Positions 1 to 8,656 of a DNA stretch of 37,086 nucleotides are shown here, one piece after another. Source of the stretch: Verrucomicrobiota bacterium (GTDB lineage: Bacteria; Verrucomicrobiota; Verrucomicrobiia; Limisphaerales; SIBE01); NCBI GenBank assembly GCA_021733945.1, contig JAIPJX010000035.1:1-37086 (forward strand), in the 5' to 3' direction. The notes beneath the pieces were generated by a model. It did no database searches. It had not been told where the DNA came from and saw only the letters and a list, made by a program, of their open reading frames with translations. The first letter of the stretch is position 1. Each line of letters opens with the position of its first letter. Made by a program: the position numbers and the translations under genes.

Positions 1-1269
1 CCGGCCCCTCCCGGCCCGGGAGCGAACGTGGCAGCGCCTGCAAAGTCACCGGCCGAGGAGGCTGCAGCCCTCAAACAGGAAGCGGTGACCGTGGCGGGGG
101 AAGTTGCGGCTGCATACCCGGACGATCCGCTCACCTACGCATTGCTCGGATCCGCGTTCTATAACACCGGCCGATCCGACGAAGCGGGGACGCAACTGAA
201 GCGATGCCTGGAACTGCGCCCGGACATGGTGGAGGCCTACGACATCCTGGCGCGGATTGCATATGAAAAGGGGGATCCCGAAGAGACGATCCGGCTTTGC
301 ATCGAGGCCCTCAAACGCGGTCCGGCCACGTCCGAAGTGGCGAATCGACTGGGTCGCGCGCAGATGGACCTTGGCAGGACCGAAGAGGCGGTGCGGACCC
401 TGCAACAAGCTGTAGGCCTTCCCGATGCGAGCAGCGAAGGCTGGTATCTCCTGGGTCAGGCCCACATGCAGGCCGGGGATTTTCTGAAGGCAAAACAGGC
501 GTTTCTACAAACCATCGAACGATTGCCCGATCACACGCAGGCATTTTTCGGACTGTTCACCGCCTGCCAGCGCCTGGGACTCACGGAGGAAGCGGGACGC
601 CACCGGGAACAGTTCGGGAAACTGGAAGCCGGAGACCGGAAAAGTCTGACGGATCGCAGCGCTCAGGAAGACACCCTGACGGGGCTGCCGATGGTGCGGG
701 AAACCGTTGCCCGAACCCTCTTCGGGGCAGCCCAGATCCACCGGATGCACGAACAACAGCCGAAAGCCGCTGCGCTCTACCGCCGTGCGGCCGGGCTGGA
801 CGCCGCAAACCCGATGTACCGTTCAACCCTGGAGGCGCTCTACCTGCAGTCCGGCGATCTGGCGGGAGGCGTGCGGGCTTTCGAAGCGCTCGCCGCTGAA
901 CAACCCGGAAACAGCCTGAATTTTTTGTTTCTGGGCCGGCTCCAGGTCCGGCTGGAAAGGTTCGATGCCGCGGAACGTTCCTTCCAACGGGTGCAACAGC
1001 TGGACTCCCAGTGGCCCGAAGGGTTCCGCGCCCTGGCCGAACTTTACCTGCGCACCAATCGCAAGCTGGATCAGGCCCGACTGCTTGCCGAGAAAGCCGT
1101 GAGTCTGGATCCGACCGACGCCCACTACTACTGGCTGGCCGTGGCACGAGCGCAAAACCAGGATCGACCCGGCGCGTTGGACGCCATCCGGAGGGCCCTG
1201 GCGTTGAATCCGAACGACGCGCGAACCAAGCAGCTCGAAGAGCAGCTCCGGACACCCCCACAGCCGTGA
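1..1269 (+). CDS. TPR repeat protein, probably 5'-partial
   Basis: A tetratricopeptide-repeat scaffold protein. Helix-turn-helix repeats of about 34 residues run through almost the whole length, with typical TPR pairs such as YALLGSAFYNTGRSDEA, GWYLLGQAHMQAGDFLKA and FLFLGRLQVRLERFDAA, so it probably mediates protein contacts. The frame is open to the window edge (reading PAPPGPGAN before a GTG at 28). The true start may therefore lie outside, and the proline-rich stretch could follow a signal peptide; 28 is the first start codon inside the window. Its TGA overlaps the GTG of the next gene (GTGA at 1266-1269), so it is probably translationally coupled to two secreted ASPIC/UnbV proteins. TPR plus CRTAC neighbours are common in Verrucomicrobia and Acidobacteria. 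The specific role is unknown. Confidence 0.85.
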   Translation, partial: PAPPGPGANVAAPAKSPAEEAAALKQEAVTVAGEVAAAYPDDPLTYALLGSAFYNTGRSDEAGTQLKRCLELRPDMVEAYDILARIAYEKGDPEETIRLCIEALKRGPATSEVANRLGRAQMDLGRTEEAVRTLQQAVGLPDASSEGWYLLGQAHMQAGDFLKAKQAFLQTIERLPDHTQAFFGLFTACQRLGLTEEAGRHREQFGKLEAGDRKSLTDRSAQEDTLTGLPMVRETVARTLFGAAQIHRMHEQQPKAAALYRRAAGLDAANPMYRSTLEALYLQSGDLAGGVRAFEALAAEQPGNSLNFLFLGRLQVRLERFDAAERSFQRVQQLDSQWPEGFRALAELYLRTNRKLDQARLLAEKAVSLDPTDAHYYWLAVARAQNQDRPGALDAIRRALALNPNDARTKQLEEQLRTPPQP

Positions 1270-3023
1270 TCGCATTACCCAGAACGCGGGCCCCGGGGTC
1301 GCCTGCTTTTTTCCCCCGGCGAAACACCGCCTCCACCGGTGCCGCACGCGCCTGGTCGCTTGTATTATTGATGGGACTGCTCCCGACAACACTCGCCGCG
1401 GCGGAAACAAACAGCCCGATTCAGCTCACGGAAATGAAGGGGCAAACCGGCATTAAATTCGTGCACACCGACGGCAGCGCCGGAAACAGGTTCATTGTGG
1501 AGACCGTTGCTTCGGGTCTTGCGACCTTCGATTACAACAACGACGGACGCATCGACATTCTGTTCCTGAACGGGGCTCCGCTGCCCGGGACGCCGGTGGC
1601 GAAACCTGCTCCGCGCAATGCGCTTTATCGAAACGATGGAGGATGGAAGTTCACCGACGTGACCGAGGCCGCGGGCCTGACCGATGGTGCCTACCATTTG
1701 GGAGTCTGCGTCGGGGATTATGACAACGATGGGGATTCGGACCTTTTCCTGAACAATTTCGGGGCGAATCTCCTTTACCGAAACAACGGGGACGGGACCT
1801 TCACGGATGTGACCCGGGCGGCCGGAGTGGCGGCGGGGGATCAGGTGGGTGCCGGCGCTTGTTTTCTCGATATCGATGCGGACGGCCACCTCGATCTGTT
1901 TGTGGCCAACTACGTACAATTCACGTTCCCCAAACACGAGATCTCGCACATGAACGGATTTCCCGCGTATGTGGGACCCCTGCATTATCCGTCCTCAGCG
2001 AACGTGCTTTTCCACAACAACGGCGACGGAACCTTCACGGATGTGAGCGTGGCCTCCGGCATTGCCGAATTGCGGGGAGCCGGCATGGGCGTGATTGCCG
2101 CGGATCTCGACAACGACGGAGACACGGACATCGTTGTGGGGAACGATCTGAGACCTGATTTTGTGCTGCAGAACGATGGCACCGGCAAGTTCCGGGAAGT
2201 GGGTGCGATCCTGGGTCTGGCCTACGATGCGTTTGGCAATGTGCAGGGATCCATGGGAGTGGAGTGCGCCGACTGGGACAACGACGGCTGGCTGGACGTG
2301 TACATCACGCCCTACCAGCGCCAGCTCTGCACCCTGTTCCAGAATCGCAGGGGAGCCTACTTCGAGGACGTGGCCCGGCAGACCGGCGCGGCAACCGGCA
2401 CCTACCCCCATGTGAAGTGGGGAGTCGGCATGATTGACCTGGACAACGATGCACACCGGGACCTGTTCATCGCCTGCGGGCATCTGATCGACAATGTGCA
2501 GCAGTTCGACAGCACCACCCGGTACAACGCTCCAAACATCGTCCTGAGAAACACCGGACAGGGAAAGTTCGTGAACGTGAGTGATCAATGCGGCGACGGC
2601 TTGAAGCCCGAGCTCAGCAGCCGGGGCGCAGTCTTTGACGACCTCGACAACGATGGGGACCTGGACGGCGTGATCCTGAATTCGCGGAGCAGCCCCACCG
2701 TGCTCCGGAACGATTCGACCGGCAATCACCACTGGCTCCAGGTGCAACTGCGCGGCTCCAAATCCAACCGGGACGGCATCGGCGCGCGTGTGACCGTACG
2801 CAGCGGCGATCTGAGCCAGATCGATGAGGTGCACAGCGGCCGGAGCTATCAGAGCGACTTCGGCAAACGCCTGCAGTTCGGTCTGGGCCGGCGCTCCACG
2901 GTGGACGAGATTCAGGTCCGCTGGATCGGAGGCGGCGTGGATACCGTTCGCAATGTGGGCGTCGACCAGCTGGTTCTGATTGAGGAAGGAAGGGGATTGG
3001 CAACTCCGGCATCCCGGCCATGA
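1266..3023 (+). CDS. Secreted FG-GAP/VCBS repeat protein with ASPIC/UnbV domain (CRTAC1-like), copy 1
   Basis: An exported beta-propeller protein of 585 residues. The GTG at 1266 is chosen because it overlaps the upstream TGA and gives a good signal peptide (positive N-region, hydrophobic SLVLLMGLLPTTLAAA, cleavage near AAA/ETN). The frame is open further upstream, to 1011, but that part overlaps the TPR gene and is a shadow. The body holds about seven FG-GAP/VCBS repeats with calcium-type Asp-rich loops, such as DYNNDGRIDI, DYDNDGDSDL, DIDADGHLDL and DLDNDGDTDI. The last ~80 residues form an ASPIC/UnbV domain (SNRDGIGARVTV through VRWIGGGVDTV). Function is not established for this family; cell-surface binding or a role in exported multi-protein assemblies is possible. 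The next gene is a close paralogue, joined by an ATGA overlap. Confidence 0.9.
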   Translation: MIALPRTRAPGSPAFFPRRNTASTGAARAWSLVLLMGLLPTTLAAAETNSPIQLTEMKGQTGIKFVHTDGSAGNRFIVETVASGLATFDYNNDGRIDILFLNGAPLPGTPVAKPAPRNALYRNDGGWKFTDVTEAAGLTDGAYHLGVCVGDYDNDGDSDLFLNNFGANLLYRNNGDGTFTDVTRAAGVAAGDQVGAGACFLDIDADGHLDLFVANYVQFTFPKHEISHMNGFPAYVGPLHYPSSANVLFHNNGDGTFTDVSVASGIAELRGAGMGVIAADLDNDGDTDIVVGNDLRPDFVLQNDGTGKFREVGAILGLAYDAFGNVQGSMGVECADWDNDGWLDVYITPYQRQLCTLFQNRRGAYFEDVARQTGAATGTYPHVKWGVGMIDLDNDAHRDLFIACGHLIDNVQQFDSTTRYNAPNIVLRNTGQGKFVNVSDQCGDGLKPELSSRGAVFDDLDNDGDLDGVILNSRSSPTVLRNDSTGNHHWLQVQLRGSKSNRDGIGARVTVRSGDLSQIDEVHSGRSYQSDFGKRLQFGLGRRSTVDEIQVRWIGGGVDTVRNVGVDQLVLIEEGRGLATPASRP

Positions 3024-4744
3024 AACGATCGTCTCGCCCCATGGACCGCGCAGGAAGGGAGTTTCCGGAGCTCCCCGGACACCCCGGAGTCCCCATGGGA
3101 ATCATCCTGCTGTTGGTGGCGGCAGCCCCGGTTCGAGCCGCCGATGAGCCTTCACCGATCCAGTTCAAGGATGTCACCCAGCAGACGGGCATCCGGTTTG
3201 TTCATTCGGACGGCAGCTCGGGTCGGCGGTACATTGTGGAAAGCGTCGCGGCGGGTGTGGCGACGTTCGACTACAACAACGACGGTCGGATCGATCTGTT
3301 TTTCCTGAACGGAACTCCATTGCCAGGGGCACCGGCGACGGGGACGCCCCCGCGCAATGCGCTCTACCGGAACGACGGCAACTGGAGGTTCACGGACGTG
3401 ACGCAGGAGGCGGGTTTGAACACTGCCGCTTACCAGTTGGGCGTGTGTGTCGGTGATTACAACAACGACGGCCATCCGGATCTATACCTGAACAATTACG
3501 GTCCAAACCTTTTGTATCGGAACAACGGCGACGGCACCTTCACGGATGTCACTGCGGGCGCGGGTGTCGGGAACGGCGATCAAGTCGGGGCGGGCGCGTG
3601 TTTCCTGGACATCGACGGCGACGGCGACCTTGATTTGTTCGCCGCAAACTACTGCGATTTCACCCTGGCGAAGCACCAGGGACGCAGCGTCAACGGTCAA
3701 CCGGCCTACGCAGGGCCGATGCTCTACGGTCCGGTTCCCTCGACACTGTTCCGGAACAACGGCGACGGCACGTTCACCGACATCAGCACCGCGTCCGGCA
3801 TCGGCGCGATCAAGGGCACGGGCATGGGAGTTGTCTGCGCAGACTACGACGGGGACGGGGACACGGACATCGTGGTGGGCAATGATGCCATGGCCAATTA
3901 CGTCTGGCAGAACGACGGCACGGGGCATTTTCAGGAGGTCGGTCTGTTGTCCGGCCTGGCCTACGATCTCAACGGCGTCGGGATGGGAACCATGGGCGTG
4001 GAATGCGGTGACTACAACAACGACGGCCGCCTGGATTTCTACATGACCTCCTACCAGAAACAGTGGGGCATCCTGTATCGGAACGAAGGGAACGGATTTT
4101 TCTCGGACGTCACCCGCACGACCGGGGCGGGAACCGGCACGTATCCCGAGGTGACCTGGGGGGTTGGCATGATCGACTTTGACAACGACAGTCATCGCGA
4201 CCTTTTCATCGCCTGCGGTCATCTCCAGGACAATGTGGAGCTTTGGGACGACACCACCCGGTACGAAGCCCCGAACATCCTGCTGGGCAATACGGGGACG
4301 GGCAGGTTTACGGATCTATCCGCCAGGGCCGGAGACGGTCTGGCCGTCCGCCGCAGCAGCCGCGGGACTGCGTTTGATGATCTCGACAATGACGGCGACA
4401 TCGATGCGTTGATTCTCAATCCGCGCACCGGACCCACGGTCCTGCGGAATGACAGTCCACGAACCAATCACTGGGTCCAGATCCGGTTAAGGGGCACCCG
4501 AAGCAACCGGGACGGCATCGGCGCGGGGATCAAACTGGTGGCGGGCAACCTGACTCTGTTTGACGAAGTGCACAGTGGCCGCGGATATCAAAGCCACTAC
4601 GGGGCACTCCCGCATTTCGGGCTTGGGAATCGCACCCGGATCGACCGGATCGAAGTGAAGTGGATTGGCGGTGGCACGGACGTGCTCAAGGACGTTGGGG
4701 TGGATCGGTTGATCGAGATCACCGAGGGATCCAACGGTCGCTGA
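3020..4744 (+). CDS. Secreted FG-GAP/VCBS repeat protein with ASPIC/UnbV domain (CRTAC1-like), copy 2
   Basis: A 574-residue paralogue of the preceding gene with the same order of parts: signal peptide, calcium-loop FG-GAP repeats (DYNNDGRIDL, DYNNDGHPDL, DIDGDGDLDL, DYDGDGDTDI, DFDNDSHRDL) and a C-terminal ASPIC/UnbV domain (SNRDGIGAGIKL, VKWIGGGTDVL). The ATG at 3020 overlaps the stop of copy 1 (ATGA). A second ATG at 3095 lies directly before the hydrophobic stretch MGIILLLVAAAPVRAA and would give a more ordinary signal peptide, so the start is uncertain by 25 codons. The two copies align over their full length with no large gaps, which indicates a tandem duplication that has since diverged. 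The shared operon with a TPR protein suggests that the three work together, perhaps at the cell surface. No enzyme motif is seen. Confidence 0.9.
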   Translation: MKRSSRPMDRAGREFPELPGHPGVPMGIILLLVAAAPVRAADEPSPIQFKDVTQQTGIRFVHSDGSSGRRYIVESVAAGVATFDYNNDGRIDLFFLNGTPLPGAPATGTPPRNALYRNDGNWRFTDVTQEAGLNTAAYQLGVCVGDYNNDGHPDLYLNNYGPNLLYRNNGDGTFTDVTAGAGVGNGDQVGAGACFLDIDGDGDLDLFAANYCDFTLAKHQGRSVNGQPAYAGPMLYGPVPSTLFRNNGDGTFTDISTASGIGAIKGTGMGVVCADYDGDGDTDIVVGNDAMANYVWQNDGTGHFQEVGLLSGLAYDLNGVGMGTMGVECGDYNNDGRLDFYMTSYQKQWGILYRNEGNGFFSDVTRTTGAGTGTYPEVTWGVGMIDFDNDSHRDLFIACGHLQDNVELWDDTTRYEAPNILLGNTGTGRFTDLSARAGDGLAVRRSSRGTAFDDLDNDGDIDALILNPRTGPTVLRNDSPRTNHWVQIRLRGTRSNRDGIGAGIKLVAGNLTLFDEVHSGRGYQSHYGALPHFGLGNRTRIDRIEVKWIGGGTDVLKDVGVDRLIEITEGSNGR

Positions 4745-4768
4745 CCCGCGCTGAAGTTGCGGAACGGT

Positions 4769-4786
4769 GGATCCGATCACGGATCC
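4769..4786. terminator. Possible bidirectional terminator hairpin
   Basis: GGATCCG and CGGATCC form a 7-bp perfect stem around a 4-base loop, in the 57-bp gap between two convergent genes. There is no T-tract on either side, so an intrinsic terminator is only a suggestion. Confidence 0.3.
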
Positions 4787-4801
4787 GGCTGACCCTTGGA
4801 A

Positions 4802-5134
4802 TCAGATTCCGAGGTTGGAGAGCGTCACGCAGATCCGATTGACCACCTCGACCAGCTTGGGATGTGATTCTTCGAACCCGGCCACCGACGTTTCCAATCC
4901 GGTGACGGCCAGTTCGATCAGCTTCGGGTCCCGCTCTTTCCGAATGGCTTCGTGCGCCGAGACCCGTGTGAACCCGGCAATACTCCGGGCCTGATCGCCA
5001 TGGGTGGTGGAAAGCTGCGCCACTTCGGATCTGAGGCTGGCCAGCAGCTCAAGCAACTCGGCCTTCTGACCCTCGCCCATTGAATCAGCCATGCTCAGCC
5101 GTGATTCAAGCTCTTTAATTGTTTCTTCAATCAT
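4802..5134 (-). CDS. DUF4404 family protein
   Basis: A small, helical, cytoplasmic protein of 110 residues. The sequence starts MIEETIKELESRL and continues with a charged, helix-rich body and conserved-looking blocks (HGDQARSIAGFTRVSAHEAI, GLETSVAGFEESHPKLVEVV, ending NLGI) that I recognise as DUF4404 (PF14357). Family function is unknown. The ATG at 5134 is preceded by AAAGGAA at ribosome-binding distance. The frame stays open upstream as far as 5770, but that part is antisense to the rhomboid gene and is not coding. It is transcribed divergently from the rhomboid protease across a 126-bp gap that should hold both promoters. Confidence 0.8.
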   Translation of the reverse strand: MIEETIKELESRLSMADSMGEGQKAELLELLASLRSEVAQLSTTHGDQARSIAGFTRVSAHEAIRKERDPKLIELAVTGLETSVAGFEESHPKLVEVVNRICVTLSNLGI

Positions 5135-5260
5135 AAACCCGAAGTTCCTTTCAGAAACATTAGCCCAGCCTCCCGCGAAAGAAAAGCCCGGTCTCGCGTC
5201 CCACCGATTTGAGAGTTGCACGCCGGGCGTCAAACCGGTACGGCTATTCTCTTTCAGCCT

Positions 5261-6139
5261 ATGAGGATGATTGGCCAGATCAGCACGGAAGACGACGCAC
5301 GCCTGTTTACAGACTATTTGTTTGTGAAAGGCATCCGGTGTGAAATGGAATCCGAGAGGGACGGTTCCTGGATGATCTGGGTGCTTGACGAGGATGATCT
5401 CGAAACGGCCGGCGGGTATCTCAGGAGGTTCCAGAAAACGCCCAGAGACCCCGAGTTTGATTCGCTCGCCCGGCAGGCGCAGGATCTGCGCAAACAGGTG
5501 CAACGGGACGATGAGAAGGCGGCGAAACGCCAGTTCCTCAGGCAGGATCTCTTCCAGAGTACCGCCTACGGAATGGGCCGCGCGACCAAGGTGCTGATCG
5601 GATTGTGTGTGCTGGTTTGGGCCGCGCGCGAATTTGGGAGCAACAAGGATTTCTGGAATTTTCTCTTCATCAGCAACTATCGAACCGGTTTGCCGGAGAT
5701 TCGGGACGGTCAGATCTGGCGGCTGATCACACCCATTCTGGTGCACGCTCCGATGCCAATGATCCTGCACCTGGTCTTCAATCTTCTATGGCTGAAGGAT
5801 CTGGGCAGCATGGTGGAAGCCAGGCAGGGAGCGGTGCGACTGCTTTTGCTCGTGGTTGCCATCAGCATCCCCTCCAATCTGGCGCAGTATGTCATGACCG
5901 GCCCCGCCTTTTGTGGAATGTCCGGCGTGGTTTACGGTCTCCTGGGGTACATCTGGGTCAAGGGCAAGTTCGACCCGGGTTCGGGATATTTCCTGCACCC
6001 CAACACGATGGCCTTCATGATGATCTGGTTTGTCGCCTGTCTGGTGATCATTCCAGGCATCGCCAACTGGGTGCATGGCGTTGGCCTGGCAGTCGGCCTC
6101 GCGACGGGCTATCTTTCCGCCCTGAAGGCCTCCCGGTAG
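5261..6139 (+). CDS. Rhomboid intramembrane serine protease (GlpG-like)
   Basis: A 292-residue inner-membrane protease that cleaves transmembrane segments of substrate proteins. Residues 1-60 look like the GlpG-type cytoplasmic N-terminal domain (MRMIGQISTEDDARLFTDYL). A charged linker (about 60-100) leads into six hydrophobic segments. The catalytic dyad is visible: Ser221 in GMSGVVYGLLGY and His272 in WVHGVGLAVGL. The oxyanion-side motif His162, His170 and Asn174 (HAPMPMILHLVFN) is also present. The ATG at 5261 is chosen because it starts the conserved N-domain; a second ATG at 5267 is possible and the 5216 start is less likely. It is convergent with the tail-specific protease gene, only 24 bp away. 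Confidence 0.92.
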   Translation: MRMIGQISTEDDARLFTDYLFVKGIRCEMESERDGSWMIWVLDEDDLETAGGYLRRFQKTPRDPEFDSLARQAQDLRKQVQRDDEKAAKRQFLRQDLFQSTAYGMGRATKVLIGLCVLVWAAREFGSNKDFWNFLFISNYRTGLPEIRDGQIWRLITPILVHAPMPMILHLVFNLLWLKDLGSMVEARQGAVRLLLLVVAISIPSNLAQYVMTGPAFCGMSGVVYGLLGYIWVKGKFDPGSGYFLHPNTMAFMMIWFVACLVIIPGIANWVHGVGLAVGLATGYLSALKASR

Positions 6140-6163
6140 GCGGTCGCAGTTTGTGCCAATCCG

Positions 6164-8485
6164 TTAGTTGTTCAAAGCCGCCGCGACCGAAGTTTTGCCC
6201 GTCCTAAGTTCGATCAGATCCACCAGGATCCGCTTCACCTCTTTGAGCGTCACATCAATGGGGGTCACTTTCGGCTCGCCATCGGACTCCTCATCAGCTG
6301 CGGCAGCCTTCGCGGCTTCTTCTGCGACCTTTTCGTTGTCGATGGGTTCCGGCAATCCTTCCTTGTCCGCCAGCTCCAGGGTCAGATCATAGACCGTCTC
6401 ACGGGTGGGAGGACGCGCGGCGATCTCTTCCCGGCGCGCCTTGAGCTTGGCATCCAGGCGGTCCTTTTCCAGGTGACGCTCGGCTTCGTTCAAAGAGACG
6501 CTTCGATCGGCGAGATTCTTTTTATATTGCTCGATGTCTTCGAGACGATAGGCGAAATCCTGGTCCTTCCGGGTCCGCTGTTCGGACCGGGTTTTGAGCT
6601 CCTCCAGGATCGGCTTGATCCGGTTGAGATTTTCGTAGCTCGCGCTCTTGATGGTATCCCATTCCATGGCCCGATCCAGCGAAGCTTCACCGACGTCGGC
6701 GTGATTGTTCACCGACGAAAGCACAATGTCCGGAGTCACCCCGTTCAGCTGGGTTGATTCCCCGCTCGCGCGGTAGAATTTCCGAATGGTCAGCTTCACC
6801 GTACCGGGGTCTTTTGAGTCCGAGCCCTTTGGACGCAGATGCCGTTTCAAGGGCACCAACGATTGTACCGTGCCTTTGCCGTGGGTGGAGGAGTCACCCA
6901 CGATGAGCGCCCTGCCGTAGTCCTGCAGGGCACCGGCGAGAATCTCGGATGCGGAGGCGCTGAACCGGCTCGTCAGGACGATCAGCGGTCCGTCGTACAC
7001 CACCTTTTCATCCGTGTCCTCATCAACAAACACGTTTCCTGCATAGTCCTTGACCTGCACCACGGGACCCTTGCGAATGAAGAGCCCGGTGAGGTTGATG
7101 GCTTCCTCGAGGGAACCGCCACCGTTGCGGCGCAGATCCAGAATGAGGCCGTCGACATGCTCCTTTTTCAATTTGGCGATCAGTTTCTCCACATCGCGTG
7201 TGGTGCTTTTTCGGTTTTCCGGATCGGCGGCAGCGCCCTCGAGATCGAACTCCGCGTAGAAGGAAGGCAGATCAATCACTCCAAGCCGGAGGGCATGGTT
7301 CCTGCCCTCCTGAGCGGGTGTTTCGATCAGCTTTGCCTTGGCCTGCTGTTCCTCGAGCTTGATCTTGTCGCGAATGATTTTCACAACCTTGCGCACGGAT
7401 GGATCGGCGGCATCCGCCGGAATGACTGTCAGGCGCACTTCGCTGTCCTTGGGGCCCCGGATCAGGTCCACGACCTTGTTGAGTTTCATGTCCACCACAT
7501 CGACCGGTTCCCCGTCACCCTGGGCGACCGCAATGATGCGGTCGTTGGGGTTCAGTTTTTCGCTCTTCTCGGCAGGGCCGTTGGGAACGAGGGACTGAAT
7601 CTTGCAGTAACCGTCCTCGGATCGAAGCAGGGCACCAATGCCGAACAGGGAAAGTTTCATTCCGATATTAAACGATTCGAAGGCGGATTTACCCATGTAA
7701 TCCGAATGGGGATCGTACACCTGCGCCAGAGCGGAAAGATAGACCTCCAAAATATCGTCCCCATCGTAATCCTGAAGCGTCCGCAACAGACGGGCATACC
7801 GCCGCGCGATCTTGCTGGCGATTTCCTCCGGCTTCTCTTTGTTCAGTTTCTCCTGGAGGATTTCATATCGCAGATGGGTGCGCCAAAGCTTCCGGGCGTC
7901 GTCCATGTCTTTCGGAAAAGCGGCTTTGCGCCGGTCGAGGTTGTAACGTTCATCACCGGTGAACTCAAATTCCTCGGTCGTCAACAGCTTGCCGACGAAT
8001 TCGACCCGCTGTTCGACCCTCTGCAGGAGTCGGGCAAAGATGAGATGGGCGGGAGTAACATCTCCCCGCTTCTCCGTCAGGTCGTCGAGCTCATTCCGAA
8101 ATTTCTCGAACTCCGCGAGATCCGACTGGAAGAAATTGAGATGGAGATAATCCAGCATGTCGATGTAATGATCCAGAAACAGGCTCGAGATGGAGTCGTC
8201 CATCTTCTTCTTGGTATAATGAGACTGTTCGAGAATGGCCGAGGTCAGGAACGCGATGTTCGGATCGTTCGGCCCGATCCTGAGGTCCTGGTGGGGACGG
8301 GATCGCACATCCAAAAGGATCTTGCTGGTTTCAGGGGCATAGGCAACGAAGGAAAGGTGCCCGCTGTCATTCGTTACAGCTGCTTCCGCGGCCGCCGGGG
8401 CCGTTGTCTTCACCTCGTCCGCCCAGGGCGTGGATGCCAAACAAATCGCTACTGCAAAGCCGGAAAATAGAGTTGAAATTCTCAC
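6164..8485 (-). CDS. prc: Carboxy-terminal processing (tail-specific) protease, S41A
   Basis: A periplasmic serine protease of 773 residues that degrades or trims proteins from the C-terminus; E. coli Prc is about 680 residues. A signal peptide (MRISTLFSGFAVAICLASTP) is followed by an N-terminal helical region (about 60-260), a PDZ domain (about 270-360), the S41 catalytic core (about 390-600) and a helical C-terminal domain (about 610-760). The Ser/Lys pair is present: Ser511 in FSASASEILAGAL and Lys537 in STHGKGTVQSL. The core repeats RALIVG and LILDLRRNGGGS as in Prc. The start codon is GTG at 8485, supported by the signal peptide; the ribosome-binding site is weak. The C-terminal part is rich in Glu, Lys and Ala. 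In E. coli, Prc acts on murein hydrolases and lipoproteins with an adaptor, but no adaptor gene is seen here. Confidence 0.93.
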   Translation of the reverse strand: MRISTLFSGFAVAICLASTPWADEVKTTAPAAAEAAVTNDSGHLSFVAYAPETSKILLDVRSRPHQDLRIGPNDPNIAFLTSAILEQSHYTKKKMDDSISSLFLDHYIDMLDYLHLNFFQSDLAEFEKFRNELDDLTEKRGDVTPAHLIFARLLQRVEQRVEFVGKLLTTEEFEFTGDERYNLDRRKAAFPKDMDDARKLWRTHLRYEILQEKLNKEKPEEIASKIARRYARLLRTLQDYDGDDILEVYLSALAQVYDPHSDYMGKSAFESFNIGMKLSLFGIGALLRSEDGYCKIQSLVPNGPAEKSEKLNPNDRIIAVAQGDGEPVDVVDMKLNKVVDLIRGPKDSEVRLTVIPADAADPSVRKVVKIIRDKIKLEEQQAKAKLIETPAQEGRNHALRLGVIDLPSFYAEFDLEGAAADPENRKSTTRDVEKLIAKLKKEHVDGLILDLRRNGGGSLEEAINLTGLFIRKGPVVQVKDYAGNVFVDEDTDEKVVYDGPLIVLTSRFSASASEILAGALQDYGRALIVGDSSTHGKGTVQSLVPLKRHLRPKGSDSKDPGTVKLTIRKFYRASGESTQLNGVTPDIVLSSVNNHADVGEASLDRAMEWDTIKSASYENLNRIKPILEELKTRSEQRTRKDQDFAYRLEDIEQYKKNLADRSVSLNEAERHLEKDRLDAKLKARREEIAARPPTRETVYDLTLELADKEGLPEPIDNEKVAEEAAKAAAADEESDGEPKVTPIDVTLKEVKRILVDLIELRTGKTSVAAALNN

Positions 8486-8656
8486 AAAAGCTTTCGATCA
8501 ATGTTAATTCTTCCCGACAGTAGCATGAATCCAAAGAGTTACATACCGAAATTTTCGGGCGGGGTGACGACCACCGGCACGGACGCATCGTTCGTGGAAT
8601 TTCGAGGGAATCTTGACCGGCTTCCGGAGGTGCCTGAGGCGGGCGAGTGACCCGGA

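Noticed and set aside
1011..1265. Upstream extension of the first CRTAC-like gene
   Set aside because: It overlaps the TPR gene in another frame and would bury the signal peptide; the GTG at 1266 fits better.
4769..4786. Strong intrinsic terminator between 4744 and 4802
   Set aside because: The stem is perfect but there is no T-run on either strand, so it is kept only as a low-confidence feature.
5135..5770. Upstream extension of the DUF4404 frame to 322 codons
   Set aside because: Antisense to the rhomboid gene; the 110-residue form matches the family length and has a ribosome-binding site.
6839..8470. A 543-codon open frame on the plus strand
   Set aside because: It is antisense to prc, whose signal peptide, PDZ domain and catalytic residues are clear. 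The antisense translation has no recognisable domain and is a codon-bias shadow.
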